Positions 37,580-47,241 of a stretch of 64,000 nucleotides of DNA are shown here, piece after piece. The translations under genes and the position numbers were made by a program. The stretch comes from Saprospiraceae bacterium (GTDB lineage: Bacteria > Bacteroidota > Bacteroidia > Chitinophagales > Saprospiraceae), in contig JAKVCV010000015.1 of the NCBI GenBank assembly GCA_022448945.1, positions 1 to 64,000 of the forward strand. Direction: 5' to 3'. The notes beneath the pieces are model-generated. The model had not been told where the DNA came from and ran no database searches. It worked only from the letters and a program-made list of their open reading frames with translations. Numbering within the stretch: the first letter of the stretch is position 1; every line of letters begins with the position of its first letter.

Positions 37580-38116
37580 ATGGCAAAAGCAACTGAAGAA
37601 GCAATCAGGTATTCCATTTTTAATGCCCTGATTTCTGGAGTCATTTGTGGGTTTATTGCATTTTTAATTGGATTCCTAATAACAGAAGAAATTATTAATC
37701 ATAATTTTGAAAGTTTGTTACCCTATATTAGCATTGGAATAATATTAAGCATCCTCAACTTCAAACATCTTTCTAAATTGGCGTTTATTTTATTACCTCC
37801 CGCTTATGGAATTAGTGGATTTGGTATTGTTGCAGGTCCTATCTTCATGTATAAAATGGGTATAGATAAAAACAATATATCTGAAAACTTAGCTATCCTA
37901 ATTGAAAACATTCCATTTTTAATCTTTGCTACATTTCTTTTCAACTGGTATAGTGCTTTGGCAGGGAAAAAATCATTTATAATATATGCTGTTTTTGCTA
38001 TATCTTCTGTAATGATCTCTATACTTATTTTCAAAAACTGTTATGAGCAGTATATATTAGAGGCTATTTATTTAGGTTTAGGAGCATTCTTTTTCAGCCT
38101 CTTACACGTAAGATAG
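37580..38116 (+). CDS. Unknown polytopic membrane protein
   Basis: A 178-residue protein with about five transmembrane helices (approximately 13-34, 46-54, 60-88, 109-122 and 133-178 with two close segments). It begins MAKATEEAIRYS. It is downstream of scpB on the same strand but has no family resemblance to chromosome proteins. I cannot assign a function. Confidence 0.6.
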   Translation: MAKATEEAIRYSIFNALISGVICGFIAFLIGFLITEEIINHNFESLLPYISIGIILSILNFKHLSKLAFILLPPAYGISGFGIVAGPIFMYKMGIDKNNISENLAILIENIPFLIFATFLFNWYSALAGKKSFIIYAVFAISSVMISILIFKNCYEQYILEAIYLGLGAFFFSLLHVR

Positions 38117-38218
38117 TTATAAAGTAGATTGCATTTTACATTAAAACACAAACTTTAATTAAAAAAGCGCACTAAATAAATATATTTAAGAAAAATAATT
38201 AGCAATACGTTTGCAGAA

Positions 38219-39481
38219 TTAAACTGCTTGTTTCAAAACAGTTAGTTTAATCTTACTTAATTTAGCCTTTGCATAATCAGCAGTAACCACAAATTCTTTA
38301 AGATCTGTTTGTGAAGGCATTTCAAACATTGCATCTGTCATGATAGCTTCACAAATAGAACGCAAGCCTCTGGCGCCCAAGCTATATTCAAGCGTTTTTT
38401 CAACAATTAAATCTAGCACATCATCCGTAAAGGACAACTTGATACCTTCCATATCAAATAGACGAACATATTGTTTAGTAAGTGCATTTTTGGGCTCGGT
38501 AAGAATTCGACGGAGCGCATTTTTATCCAAAGGATTCAAATAAGTTAATACTGGCAGACGACCCAAAAGTTCAGGTATTAATCCAAAAGATTTCAAATCC
38601 TGATGAGAAATATATTGCAACAGATTATCAAGGTCTAACTCATCAAGATCATTACCTCGAAATCCTATAACCTGGGTATTTATACGCTTAGCAATTTGTT
38701 TTTCAACACCTGAAAAAGCACCTCCGCATATAAACAAAATATTCTTTGTATTAACTTTTACCAATTTTTGTTCGGGATGTTTTCTACCTCCTTGTGGTGG
38801 CACAAGAATATCAGTACCTTCAAGCATTTTAAGTAAAGCCTGTTGCACACCTTCGCCTGAAACATCTCTAGTAATAGAAGGGTTATCATTCTTACGTGCA
38901 ACTTTATCAATTTCATCAATATAACACACACCTCTTTCTGCAGCTTCAATATCGTAATCACAGGCTTGAAGCAATCTTGTCAACATACTTTCAACATCTT
39001 CACCAACATAACCCGCTTCAGTAAACACTGTTGCATCAACTATAGTAAAAGGGACATTTAACAATCTGGCTATTGTACGTGCAAGTAAAGTTTTACCCGT
39101 TCCTGTCCGGCCGACCATTATAACATTTGACTTTTCAATTTCTAAATCTTCGTCTTCGCTATATTTATTTTTTTGAGTTATCCTTTTATAATGATTATAA
39201 ACCGCAACCGCCAAAATCTTCTTACTATCATCCTGGCCAATCACATACTCATCCAATAGTTTTTTAATCTCAAGCGGTTTGAGGACTTTCATTTCGGCCC
39301 CATCAATAGCATTAACCTGAGGATCCTTTTCGCTATGAAAAGGCATGATTTCTTCATCTATAATCACCTGAGCTTGCTCAACGCAAGATTCACAAATATA
39401 GGCGTCAACTCCTGAAATCAGTACCAAAGCCTGATCTTTTGGTTTATGGCAAAAAGAACATTTTGCTCCTTGCTTGGTCAT
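38219..39481 (-). CDS. clpX: ATP-dependent protease ATPase subunit ClpX
   Basis: A 420-residue ClpX unfoldase of the ClpXP protease. The N-terminal zinc-binding domain has CSFC at 8-11 and CESC at 30-33. The AAA+ domain has Walker A GRTGTGKT at 124-131, Walker B CYIDEIDK, the pore loop GYVGEDVES, and the ClpP-docking IGF in VIGFRGND. Sensor 2 GARGLRSI lies near the end. Walker A usually reads GPTGSGKT; here Pro is Arg and Ser is Thr, while Lys and the final Thr are kept. It has its own promoter 152 bases upstream of the start and is separated from clpP by 247 bases. Its partner clpP is the next gene upstream. Confidence 0.96.
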   Translation of the reverse strand: MTKQGAKCSFCHKPKDQALVLISGVDAYICESCVEQAQVIIDEEIMPFHSEKDPQVNAIDGAEMKVLKPLEIKKLLDEYVIGQDDSKKILAVAVYNHYKRITQKNKYSEDEDLEIEKSNVIMVGRTGTGKTLLARTIARLLNVPFTIVDATVFTEAGYVGEDVESMLTRLLQACDYDIEAAERGVCYIDEIDKVARKNDNPSITRDVSGEGVQQALLKMLEGTDILVPPQGGRKHPEQKLVKVNTKNILFICGGAFSGVEKQIAKRINTQVIGFRGNDLDELDLDNLLQYISHQDLKSFGLIPELLGRLPVLTYLNPLDKNALRRILTEPKNALTKQYVRLFDMEGIKLSFTDDVLDLIVEKTLEYSLGARGLRSICEAIMTDAMFEMPSQTDLKEFVVTADYAKAKLSKIKLTVLKQAV

Positions 39482-39632
39482 TATACAAATCTTTTAGTTA
39501 AAGAAATAAAACAAAAGAGAGATACTATGTTAAGGCCATTTAAGAATAAAATCATAACTATATATTGATTTTATAATCAAACCATTACATATATATATCT
39601 GTAATCGTTAATCAATTTACTGAAAAACATTG

Positions 39633-39664
39633 CAAAGATAGTCTTATTAAAAAAAATAAGCAAA
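39633..39664 (-). promoter_or_regulatory. Promoter of clpX
   Basis: On the minus strand, TTTG at 39664-39661, a 20-base spacer and TATCTTTG at 39640-39633 match the consensus exactly. It lies in the clpP-clpX gap, so clpX has an independent promoter and a leader of about 150 bases. Confidence 0.7.
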
Positions 39665-39728
39665 TAAATGGGAGTCGTTTATATGAACAAACAAAAATAA
39701 ATCTTAGTTCATAACTATTAAAAAAAAA

Positions 39729-40427
39729 TTATTTCTTCTTACGTTCCAGCACTTCATCCACTAGTCCATAATCTTTAGCTTCAGTTGCTGTCATCCAATT
39801 ATCTCGTTCACAATCTTCAGAAATCTTGTCATAATTCTGACCAGTATGATTAGCAAGAATTTCATACAATTCTTTTTGCAATTGTTTAATCAAATTATAC
39901 GATATCTCCATATCTGTAACTTGACCTTGCATCCCACCTAATGGTTGATGGATCATAACCCTACTATGTGGTAAACAACTTCGTTTACCTGTGGTGCCAG
40001 CAGTAAGTAATACTGCTCCCATAGAAGCTGCCAATCCTGTACAGATTGTAGCAACATCTGGAGTAATGTATTGCATAGTATCATATATCCCCTGACCTGC
40101 TATTACAGAACCACCAGGACTATTTATAAAAATTTGAACATCTCTTTTAGGATCAATTGACTCTAGAAATAACAACTGCGCCTGCACAATATTTGCGACA
40201 TAATCATTAATCCCTTGTCCCAGAAAAATAATTCTATCCATCATTAATCGGGAAAAGACATCCATCTGTGTCATACGCATTTCACGTTCTTCAATAACAT
40301 ATGGAGTAAGACCAGTAATATTTGGCATAGCAAACTGACTAGTTTTTTCTGCATAAGTATCTACGTGCATACCTGTCATTCCCATATGCTTCACTGCATA
40401 TTTTCTAAATTCACTTTTATTAAACAT
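39729..40427 (-). CDS. clpP: ATP-dependent Clp protease proteolytic subunit
   Basis: A 232-residue ClpP serine protease that forms the chamber of ClpXP. The catalytic Ser135 is in GLAASMGAVL, His160 in RVMIHQPLGG, and the NSPGGSV of the substrate groove is at 102-108. An N-terminal extension of about 35 residues precedes the FLG hairpin region and is longer than in E. coli, which may be a processed propeptide. A -7-like TATATTTG (minus strand, 40503-40496) lies upstream. It is transcribed toward clpX. Confidence 0.95.
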   Translation of the reverse strand: MFNKSEFRKYAVKHMGMTGMHVDTYAEKTSQFAMPNITGLTPYVIEEREMRMTQMDVFSRLMMDRIIFLGQGINDYVANIVQAQLLFLESIDPKRDVQIFINSPGGSVIAGQGIYDTMQYITPDVATICTGLAASMGAVLLTAGTTGKRSCLPHSRVMIHQPLGGMQGQVTDMEISYNLIKQLQKELYEILANHTGQNYDKISEDCERDNWMTATEAKDYGLVDEVLERKKK

Positions 40428-40806
40428 ATCTTTATTATTTTTATGTATTAAATAACAATTAATCCTTACTCAAAATTTTCAATCCTGAGAATACTCAAAT
40501 ATATATCTTTTCTTTTGTTTTCCTAATTTTTTTGATAATGCCTTACTATATATTCATCTTGAACAACAGAAAATTATTATAATAGTATACTAATTATTAA
40601 AATCATAATTTTGAATGCGCAATTATTAATTAATTTTGTATCAATAAGTAGACACTTTTATTTAGTGTTTTAATTTTTACATACAGAAAAAAAGGCGATA
40701 TAAAGTCCTTCTATTTAAGCAAAACATTGTAAAACAGAATCTAAAATCAACCAATCAATACATCCATAAAATGGAATTGCATTGCTAAATTGACATCAAG
40801 CAGAAT
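40428..40806. other. Divergent promoter region, clpP and phosphodiesterase gene
   Basis: This 379-base region contains CAAATATA at 40496-40503, a clpP -7 box on the minus strand, and two TAATTTTG matches at 40606-40613 and 40631-40638 in the plus direction. None has a convincing -33 partner at the right spacing. No ORF or RNA gene is visible. Confidence 0.45.
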
Positions 40807-42297
40807 ATGAAAAACTCGATATCTTTACTTTTTTGTTTATTAATCTTTTCTTTTTTACAAGCACAAACCCAAAAGAAAATTCTTTTAATCGGAATGGACG
40901 GATGTCGAGCAGATGCGCTAAAAATTGGATCAACCCCAAATTTAGATAAAATAATTGCCAAAAGCTATAGCTGTTTCAATGCAAGAACGATTGTTCCTAC
41001 AATGAGTGGCCCTGGTTGGTCTTCAATGCTTACTGGAGTCTGGTATACTAAACACAGAGTCAATGGAAACCTTTTTATAGGTAACAAATTAGACAAACAT
41101 CTAGATTTATTTAATTATATAGAAGATAAAAATCCAGAATTATATACTGCATCAATAAGTCATTGGGCACCAATCAATGAAAAGATTATCAATAAAGTTG
41201 ATTTCAAGACCAATCCTAAATCAGATGAAGCAGTAGCTGAGGCCGCTATAAAGTTATTTAACGAACAAAATCCTGACGCTGTTTTTTTGCATTTTGATGA
41301 TATCGATCATGAAGGACACAGAACTGGCTTTAGCCCTACTAATCCACTATACTTAAAACAAATAGAAAAAGTTGATTCTCTTATTGGGAAAGTACTAGAT
41401 GCACTTTATAATCGAGATAACTATGAAAAAGAAGATTGGTTAATCATATTCAGTCCAGACCATGGAGGGATTAATAAATCACATGGTGGCGGAACAGAAG
41501 TAGAAAGAACTACATTTATCATTGCTAACAACAAAAAAATTAGCTTCTATGAGGCTAACCCTATACCAAAAGAACTAAAGCTAAAAAAAATAATAAAATT
41601 CAGTTCTAAAAAAGATCAATTATCAATTCCAAAATTTGACAATATAAAAAACGATGAATGGACTATTGATATTACTTTTAAAATAGAAAAATGGCAGGCT
41701 GACATGTGCCTTCTTAACAGTCCTAATATGATTATTAAAACACACCCAAACGATGGTAACACATGGGTAGCATTGGTTGGAAATACGAAATCAGCAATTC
41801 AAGGAGATAGCATTAACAACAATAAATGGCAGAAAATCAGTGTGAGTTATTCAAAAAATGGCCTTATTTCTATTTATCAAAATGATAGAATCATTGGTGT
41901 CTGCAATGCTAAAAATAGAAGTATACTTAAAGATTCCTTAATACTTAATTTTAGTAAGAAAAATAAAAAGAATTCAATGATATGGTATTTAGCATCATGT
42001 AATTTATGGTCATGTAATACTCATATATCAAAAGAAATTGATTGGATACCAAATGAAAACAAAATAAAATTAGATTTAAGTAAATTTTTGGTGTTCAATT
42101 TAAATCACCATTCCAACAAAAAGTTAAAAAACAAAAATCATATAAAAACTAAAACACCTATTATGTATAATAGTTATGATCATTTTCCACAAATGGTCGA
42201 TATTACACCTACACTATTAATGCACTTAAATCTTGATGGGGTAAAAGATATAATAATAAATAAATTTGATGGCAAACCCATCAATACATCTCCTTAA
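40807..42297 (+). CDS. Secreted nucleotide pyrophosphatase/phosphodiesterase-type enzyme with inserted LamG-like domain
   Basis: A 496-residue secreted protein (signal peptide to about residue 20, SFLQAQ). The alkaline-phosphatase-superfamily fold shows ILLIGMDGCRAD from 25, PTMSGPGWSSMLTG from 64 (nucleophile position likely Ser67), FDDIDHEGHRTGF and SPDHGG with KSHGGG. Between that last block and the final VDITPTLLMHL region of the fold, residues from about 250 to 420 contain a concanavalin/LamG-like beta-sandwich (DEWTIDITFKIEKW, then a jelly-roll pattern). So the sugar-binding-like domain is inserted in the catalytic fold rather than added at its end. It probably cleaves a phosphodiester or pyrophosphate outside the cell; the substrate is unknown. 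Confidence 0.8.
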   Translation: MKNSISLLFCLLIFSFLQAQTQKKILLIGMDGCRADALKIGSTPNLDKIIAKSYSCFNARTIVPTMSGPGWSSMLTGVWYTKHRVNGNLFIGNKLDKHLDLFNYIEDKNPELYTASISHWAPINEKIINKVDFKTNPKSDEAVAEAAIKLFNEQNPDAVFLHFDDIDHEGHRTGFSPTNPLYLKQIEKVDSLIGKVLDALYNRDNYEKEDWLIIFSPDHGGINKSHGGGTEVERTTFIIANNKKISFYEANPIPKELKLKKIIKFSSKKDQLSIPKFDNIKNDEWTIDITFKIEKWQADMCLLNSPNMIIKTHPNDGNTWVALVGNTKSAIQGDSINNNKWQKISVSYSKNGLISIYQNDRIIGVCNAKNRSILKDSLILNFSKKNKKNSMIWYLASCNLWSCNTHISKEIDWIPNENKIKLDLSKFLVFNLNHHSNKKLKNKNHIKTKTPIMYNSYDHFPQMVDITPTLLMHLNLDGVKDIIINKFDGKPINTSP

Positions 42298-42381
42298 GAC
42301 TTCTTAAATTAAGATTTTTAATTTTCTGGTATTAAATTTTAAAAAAAAAACAGGTTGCAAAGACATATTCTCAATTTATTT

Positions 42382-42389
42382 TATCTTTG
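42382..42389 (+). promoter_or_regulatory. Possible -7 box of the gmd-fcl operon
   Basis: TATCTTTG matches TAnnTTTG, 30 bases before the gmd start. A TTG at 42355-42357 is 24 bases upstream, slightly too far for the usual spacing. Confidence 0.4.
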
Positions 42390-42419
42390 AGTCTTTATCT
42401 ATAACATTATTGATCAAAC

Positions 42420-43400
42420 ATGAATAAAACGGCATTAATAACAGGTATAAACGGGCAAGACGGTTCTTATTTAGCCGAACTTTTGATCGAAAAAGGCTAC
42501 ACTGTTTGGGGCATACTCAAAAGGAATTCTGTTGCTGAAAACCAAACTTACCGCATTGATCAATTCCGTAACAATCCAAATCTAAAATTAGAATATGCTG
42601 ATTTATTAGATTTAGCTTCTTTAGTAAGGGTATTACAAATTGCAAAACCTAATGAAATTTATAACTTAGCTGCGCAATCACATGTTCGTATTAGTTTTGA
42701 TCAACCAATATATACTTCACAAGTAACTGGTATAGGCACATTAAATTTACTTGAAGCTGTTCGATTAATTTGCCCAAATGCAAGAGTATATCAGGCTTCA
42801 TCTTCAGAAATGTTTGGAAATAATATTGATGAAGATGGATATCAACGTGAAACCACACCTATGAACCCTGTTTCACCCTATGGCTGTGCCAAGGTCTTTT
42901 CTTATAATATCTGTAGGAACTACCGAAATTCCTATGGCTTGTTTATTTCGAATGGCATTCTATTCAATCATGAATCACCTAGAAGAGGCTCAAACTTTGT
43001 TACAAACAAGGTTGCAAAGGAAGCTGCAAAAATAAAACTTGGTCTTTCAGACAAATTAGTCTTAGGAAATACTGAAGCAACAAGAGACTGGGGACATGCT
43101 AAGGACTATGTTAAAGCAATGTGGTTAATTTTACAACACGATCAGGCTGATGACTTTGTTTGTGCTACAGGTATTTCTCATTCTGTTCAATACTTAGTAG
43201 ATTATGTATTTCAATCTTTAAATTTAGACCCTCAAAAACACGTATCAACGGCAGAAAGGCTTTTCCGCCCTGAAGAACTTAAAAATCTAAAAGGTGACTG
43301 TTCAAAAATGAAAAATATTTTAGGATGGGAACCTGTTTATACATTTGAATCAATGATGGATGAAATGGTTCAACATTGGTTAGATTTTTATTCTAAATAA
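42420..43400 (+). CDS. gmd: GDP-mannose 4,6-dehydratase
   Basis: A 326-residue short-chain dehydratase that converts GDP-D-mannose to GDP-4-keto-6-deoxymannose, the first step to GDP-L-fucose. The NAD(P)-binding TGINGQDGSYLAE is at 8-20, RIDQF and NLAAQSHVRISFDQP in the middle, and the catalytic YxxxK in SPYGCAKVF. NGILFNHESPRRGSNFV is a family signature of the mannose binding site. Full length and cytoplasmic. The product is used by the enzyme encoded 86 bases downstream. Confidence 0.95.
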   Translation: MNKTALITGINGQDGSYLAELLIEKGYTVWGILKRNSVAENQTYRIDQFRNNPNLKLEYADLLDLASLVRVLQIAKPNEIYNLAAQSHVRISFDQPIYTSQVTGIGTLNLLEAVRLICPNARVYQASSSEMFGNNIDEDGYQRETTPMNPVSPYGCAKVFSYNICRNYRNSYGLFISNGILFNHESPRRGSNFVTNKVAKEAAKIKLGLSDKLVLGNTEATRDWGHAKDYVKAMWLILQHDQADDFVCATGISHSVQYLVDYVFQSLNLDPQKHVSTAERLFRPEELKNLKGDCSKMKNILGWEPVYTFESMMDEMVQHWLDFYSK

Positions 43401-43486
43401 TATATTCTTAGCAATTGAACGTAATATTTAGTTTCCATATATTCTAAATTAGTTTCATCAATTGCATATAATCATAATAAATTCAT

Positions 43487-44386
43487 ATGCGACTAGTAAC
43501 AGGAGGTACGGGAATGGTTGGTTCTGCAATTAAAGCAGATCTAAAAATTGGAAGTAAAGATTACGACCTGACCAATTGGGTAGCCGTAAATGATTTATTT
43601 GAAAAACACAAACCATCAGAAGTAATCCACTGTGCTGCAAAAGTTGGAGGAATTTGGGGCAATATGAACTATAAAGGTGATTTTTATAGAGAGAATATTC
43701 TAATGAATACCCACATCATAGAAGCGGCTAGACTACATGGTGTAAAACGACTGGTTGCCTTTCTTTCAACTTGTGTATTCCCTGATAATGTTGAGTATCC
43801 TCTATCCGAAAGAAAAATACACATGGGGCCTCCACATAATTCTAATGATGCATATGCATATGCTAAGCGGATGTGTGATATTCAAATCCGTGCCTATCGC
43901 GAACAATACAATTTAAATTATATTTCTGTTATTCCGACAAATATTTACGGTCCTAATGACTTATTTGATCTGACAAATGGACATGTTGTCCCTTCATTAA
44001 TCCATCGTTGTTTTTTAGCCCGCGAACAAGGTAAAGATTTAGAAATATGGGGAACTGGTAAACCACTAAGAGAATTTATTTTTTCTGAAGATGTTGCAAG
44101 ACTTTCCGAATGGGCTTTGGATAATTACGAAGAAGATGAACCAATTATTTTATCTACATCTAAAGAAACAAGTATAAAAGATTTGGTAGAAATGGTTGTT
44201 GAGTTACTCCAATTTAAGGGAAAACTTATCTGGCTCAAAGAAAAACCTGATGGCCAATACCGCAAACCCAGTGACAATTCTAAGCTCAAATCATACCTTC
44301 CAGATTTTAAGTATACACCACTTTACGAAGGATTGAAAAAAACGATATCATGGTTTGAAAATAATTATCCTAACATAAGAAGTTAA
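43487..44386 (+). CDS. fcl: GDP-L-fucose synthase
   Basis: A 299-residue GDP-4-keto-6-deoxymannose epimerase/reductase, which makes GDP-L-fucose from the Gmd product. The NADP-binding MRLVTGGTGMVGSAI starts the protein, HCAAKVGGIWGN and FLSTCVFPD follow, the catalytic YAYAK lies near 120-125, and IPTNIYGPND and PSLIHRC are fucose-synthase signatures. It follows gmd on the same strand, the classic pair for fucose-containing cell-surface glycans. Expression runs convergently into the glycosyltransferase gene, 17 bases away. Confidence 0.95.
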   Translation: MRLVTGGTGMVGSAIKADLKIGSKDYDLTNWVAVNDLFEKHKPSEVIHCAAKVGGIWGNMNYKGDFYRENILMNTHIIEAARLHGVKRLVAFLSTCVFPDNVEYPLSERKIHMGPPHNSNDAYAYAKRMCDIQIRAYREQYNLNYISVIPTNIYGPNDLFDLTNGHVVPSLIHRCFLAREQGKDLEIWGTGKPLREFIFSEDVARLSEWALDNYEEDEPIILSTSKETSIKDLVEMVVELLQFKGKLIWLKEKPDGQYRKPSDNSKLKSYLPDFKYTPLYEGLKKTISWFENNYPNIRS

Positions 44387-44403
44387 TTTGAATATATTCA
44401 AAA

Positions 44404-45156
44404 CTACCTTATAGTCCCTCTCTTTATAGCTTTTAGAAGAAAGATAAAATGTCGCCAAACGGTTGTAAAAACTCCATAATGAGCACATAAAATTTGAAAT
44501 CTTTGAATTAAAGAAGCCTTTCTATTAACAGTAGAAATTCCACCTTCAACAAAACGACACATATAGAGGCCTGTATCACGAAATGAGTTTGATCTTTTTA
44601 AAACATTAATAGCCCAGTCTAAATCACCGGTAATTTCATATTTTAGATTGTATTTTGGCACAATACTTCGTTTTACTAACATCGCCTGATGACATATCAC
44701 CATACCATCCTTAAGCGTTCTCCAAGACAATTTATGCGCTTGGGGATGTGCTTTTCTTACTTCATGTTTTCTTTCAACACCTGACTCATTAACCAAAATA
44801 GCCTTACCATATACAAAATCTTCTTTCTTATGATTTTCCATAGCCAATGAAAGGGTATTGGGTGCATAAATCTGATCATCTGCATTAAGATACCATATAT
44901 ATTCTCCGTTAGCTTTCTCCAATCCTTTATTCATTGCATCAAAAACCCCAGAGTCTTTTTCACTAATAACACATGCAATATTTGATTTATATTGATTAAC
45001 TATTTCAAGGGTTCTATCACTAGAAAGTCCATCTATAATAATATATTCAATATTTGAATAATCCTGTTCAAGAACACTTTTAATTGTCTTTTCAATTGTC
45101 TTTTCAGTATTATAGCAAACTGTAATGATTGAAACTTTAGGGAAAATATTACTCAT
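44404..45156 (-). CDS. Family 2 glycosyltransferase
   Basis: A 250-residue GT-A-fold glycosyltransferase. The N-terminal nucleotide-sugar domain reads SIITVCYNTEKTIEKTIKS, EYIIIDGLSSDRT, SEKDSGVFDAMNKG, and the DxD-like metal site is WYLNADD. It transfers a sugar onto a surface polysaccharide or lipid; the donor is unknown. It lies beside gmd-fcl, so a fucosylated glycan is plausible. A hydrophobic C-terminal segment near 230-243 may attach it to the membrane. A CAAAAGTA (45194-45201) is a -7 match on the minus strand. Confidence 0.85.
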   Translation of the reverse strand: MSNIFPKVSIITVCYNTEKTIEKTIKSVLEQDYSNIEYIIIDGLSSDRTLEIVNQYKSNIACVISEKDSGVFDAMNKGLEKANGEYIWYLNADDQIYAPNTLSLAMENHKKEDFVYGKAILVNESGVERKHEVRKAHPQAHKLSWRTLKDGMVICHQAMLVKRSIVPKYNLKYEITGDLDWAINVLKRSNSFRDTGLYMCRFVEGGISTVNRKASLIQRFQILCAHYGVFTTVWRHFIFLLKAIKRGTIR

Positions 45157-45287
45157 AAAAAAATATCATGATTATATTACAAGGTATGAAATACAAAAGT
45201 ATTCAATATGAAGCCGTAGCTTCACTTAATAATAAATTAAAACAAAATTACAATAAAGAGTTCAATAATTGAAGAACTGAAATACTT

Positions 45288-45319
45288 TTGTCTATCCTTT
45301 ATAAAAATAACTATCTTTG
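45288..45319 (+). promoter_or_regulatory. Bacteroidota-type promoter of the 45347 gene
   Basis: TTTG at 45288-45291, a 20-base spacer and TATCTTTG at 45312-45319 match the consensus exactly. The start codon follows 27 bases later. Confidence 0.8.
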
Positions 45320-45346
45320 TATTAAATCAATAAAACAGAGAAATTA

Positions 45347-45895
45347 ATGAACCCAATCTCAAAAATATTCCATTCACTCGATGACAATTTACCTAAATTT
45401 AATTCATTAGACGAAGGAATTGATTTCCTAATGAAATACCTTTATCGCTTCAGTGAAGACCTTTCAGAAGATAGGTTTTATATCAATAAACGATGGCTTG
45501 AAGTGCGAGACGATATCAATTTCCAGGAATCATTATTACATGTTTTCGAAGAAGATGGCAAATATTTACGTATTCTTGAAGGAGATATTTCAACTGGAAG
45601 ATGGGAATATTCTCATGGTGGATTAATTCTGGAATTCAATGGATATCAAGAACTTTATGAAAATACCTTTTTAAATGAAAAATTCTTTATCCTACAAAAA
45701 CATGGGGACCACAGTTCTAAAGGCGATAGAAGTAAATACTTATTTATTGCTGATGAACAATTAGCTAAAAAACTAAACTGGCCAGAACTCCTATTAACAA
45801 TGTATGATATTTACAAAAGCAATACCCAATATCTTTTCATTGTTTTGATATTCATTACAATCATAAGTATCATTCTAATTCTTTCAATCATGTAA
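45347..45895 (+). CDS. Tail-anchored protein of unknown function
   Basis: A 182-residue protein of unknown family. The soluble part (1-155) is mixed alpha/beta with many acidic residues and a motif HGGLILEFNGYQELYE. A single hydrophobic helix at about 160-180 ends the protein, so it is tail-anchored in the membrane. It is driven by a consensus promoter and ends at a strong shared terminator. Its function cannot be deduced. Confidence 0.65.
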   Translation: MNPISKIFHSLDDNLPKFNSLDEGIDFLMKYLYRFSEDLSEDRFYINKRWLEVRDDINFQESLLHVFEEDGKYLRILEGDISTGRWEYSHGGLILEFNGYQELYENTFLNEKFFILQKHGDHSSKGDRSKYLFIADEQLAKKLNWPELLLTMYDIYKSNTQYLFIVLIFITIISIILILSIM

Positions 45896-45897
45896 TA

Positions 45898-45935
45898 AAA
45901 ATGGAGTGAGACCAGCTGGGTTTCACTCCATTTTT
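45898..45935. terminator. Bidirectional terminator between convergent genes
   Basis: A 16-base stem (45898-45913 with 45919-45934, one G-T wobble) with a five-base loop is A-rich on one side and T-rich on the other. It separates the convergent tail-anchored and C1 peptidase genes. Confidence 0.88.
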
Positions 45936-45962
45936 CATATAAGTACTTGCAACTATAAAAAC

Positions 45963-47168
45963 TTACTTTATCCCTAATTTTTTTGCTATTTTCTTTGGTA
46001 ATGCATCTTTATGCAACATTATATTCATCGTTTTATAGCGCACAAAAGCTTCTGAAGCGTAAAAATATCCAGCACAATGATTACCCGTTCCCCAAGAATT
46101 TTTCACTCGAAAATATTTTGTTCCATTCTGATCTTTAACCAATCCCGTTACGTGCATTCCATGATCATCAGTTGTTTCGTAATTATCATAAGCAACTTGA
46201 CGCATTTCCTGAGTGATTGCCTTCTCTGGCACTGGTTGAGAAAAAGCATCCCCAATTTTTTCTGCTCCTGCATCACTAAAATATTTATTATCACGACCTC
46301 TTTTTCGGATTGTTGAAGGGTCTTTGGGAACAATAGCCAAACCATCTCTAAAAGAAAAACCACTTTCTGAAACATCAGAAGCCCATGCCCAAGAAAATCC
46401 ATTTTGAATAGCATATTCAGCAACTTCCATCAATTCATCAATTGGAAGATTGTGTACTTGACCAAAAGCCCAATTGTCTGGCACTGCCAATACAAATTGT
46501 TCATAAAAAGGGTGATGTGTGAAAGAACCCAACACAACATAATCATCCATGTTTAAGCCCAATTCTTTAGCATATGACTTGCCATCATACTGTTTGCCAT
46601 CTACTTCAATTGAAGTTGGCTTTTCGCCTAAATAAGCATCTAAAACACCATCAACGGCATCTGTCCAAACTGGTGTTAAAACCCTGTTTTGAGGGCTTTC
46701 TATAACAACATCAACAATTGCTTTGAGCATCTTATCCATCTCAGAGTGATTGTGGGTACTACTTCCATAATTCAAACCTTTATAGGCCGACAATGGTACA
46801 ATTCCATACTTCTTAATAACATATGGAATATCATGGAACGCACCTCCAGCACTAAAATTAAAATTACCATGCATCCTAACATAATTAATTGCTTTGTCAT
46901 GATAGGCATTACGGACAATCCACATTTCAGATAATTCATGCTTTCCTTTTCCCATTCGTAGCAACTCTGATTCAAGAAAAGAAAGGGCTGAAAAAGTCCA
47001 GCAAGTTCCAGTCCTACCCTGACTTTGAACTGGTGTAGCTTCCAAATCATTAATGACAGTAAACTGATAATTACTACCTTCTTTATTGGTTAGTTTTTCG
47101 GTTTCTTGGGCTGTAAGCGTAAACGACATTATACAAATCGCAAACACAAGTAATATTGTATTATACAT
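45963..47168 (-). CDS. Secreted C1-family aminopeptidase (PepC/bleomycin hydrolase type)
   Basis: A 401-residue cysteine peptidase of the C1B family. A signal peptide (to about residue 21, LTAQ) moves it out of the cytoplasm, unlike classical PepC. Catalytic Cys56 is in GRTGTCWTFSA, the active-site His is in DDHGMHVTGLV, and the Asn is in VKNSWGTGNH. The Cys-His-Asn triad is complete. It should release N-terminal amino acids from peptides. Its promoter region shares a two-block element with the OppA-type gene at 55803-57593, suggesting joint control of peptide use. It ends at a shared terminator. Confidence 0.9.
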   Translation of the reverse strand: MYNTILLVFAICIMSFTLTAQETEKLTNKEGSNYQFTVINDLEATPVQSQGRTGTCWTFSALSFLESELLRMGKGKHELSEMWIVRNAYHDKAINYVRMHGNFNFSAGGAFHDIPYVIKKYGIVPLSAYKGLNYGSSTHNHSEMDKMLKAIVDVVIESPQNRVLTPVWTDAVDGVLDAYLGEKPTSIEVDGKQYDGKSYAKELGLNMDDYVVLGSFTHHPFYEQFVLAVPDNWAFGQVHNLPIDELMEVAEYAIQNGFSWAWASDVSESGFSFRDGLAIVPKDPSTIRKRGRDNKYFSDAGAEKIGDAFSQPVPEKAITQEMRQVAYDNYETTDDHGMHVTGLVKDQNGTKYFRVKNSWGTGNHCAGYFYASEAFVRYKTMNIMLHKDALPKKIAKKLGIK

Positions 47169-47241
47169 ATATAAATGGTTTTTAAATTATTTATTTAATT
47201 CTTTTTATGTTATTGGCAAAGTACAAAATTTTACAGATATA

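Noticed and set aside
46148-47050. Frames antisense or out of frame with the C1 peptidase
   Set aside because: These are shadows of the peptidase gene, which has a complete catalytic triad.
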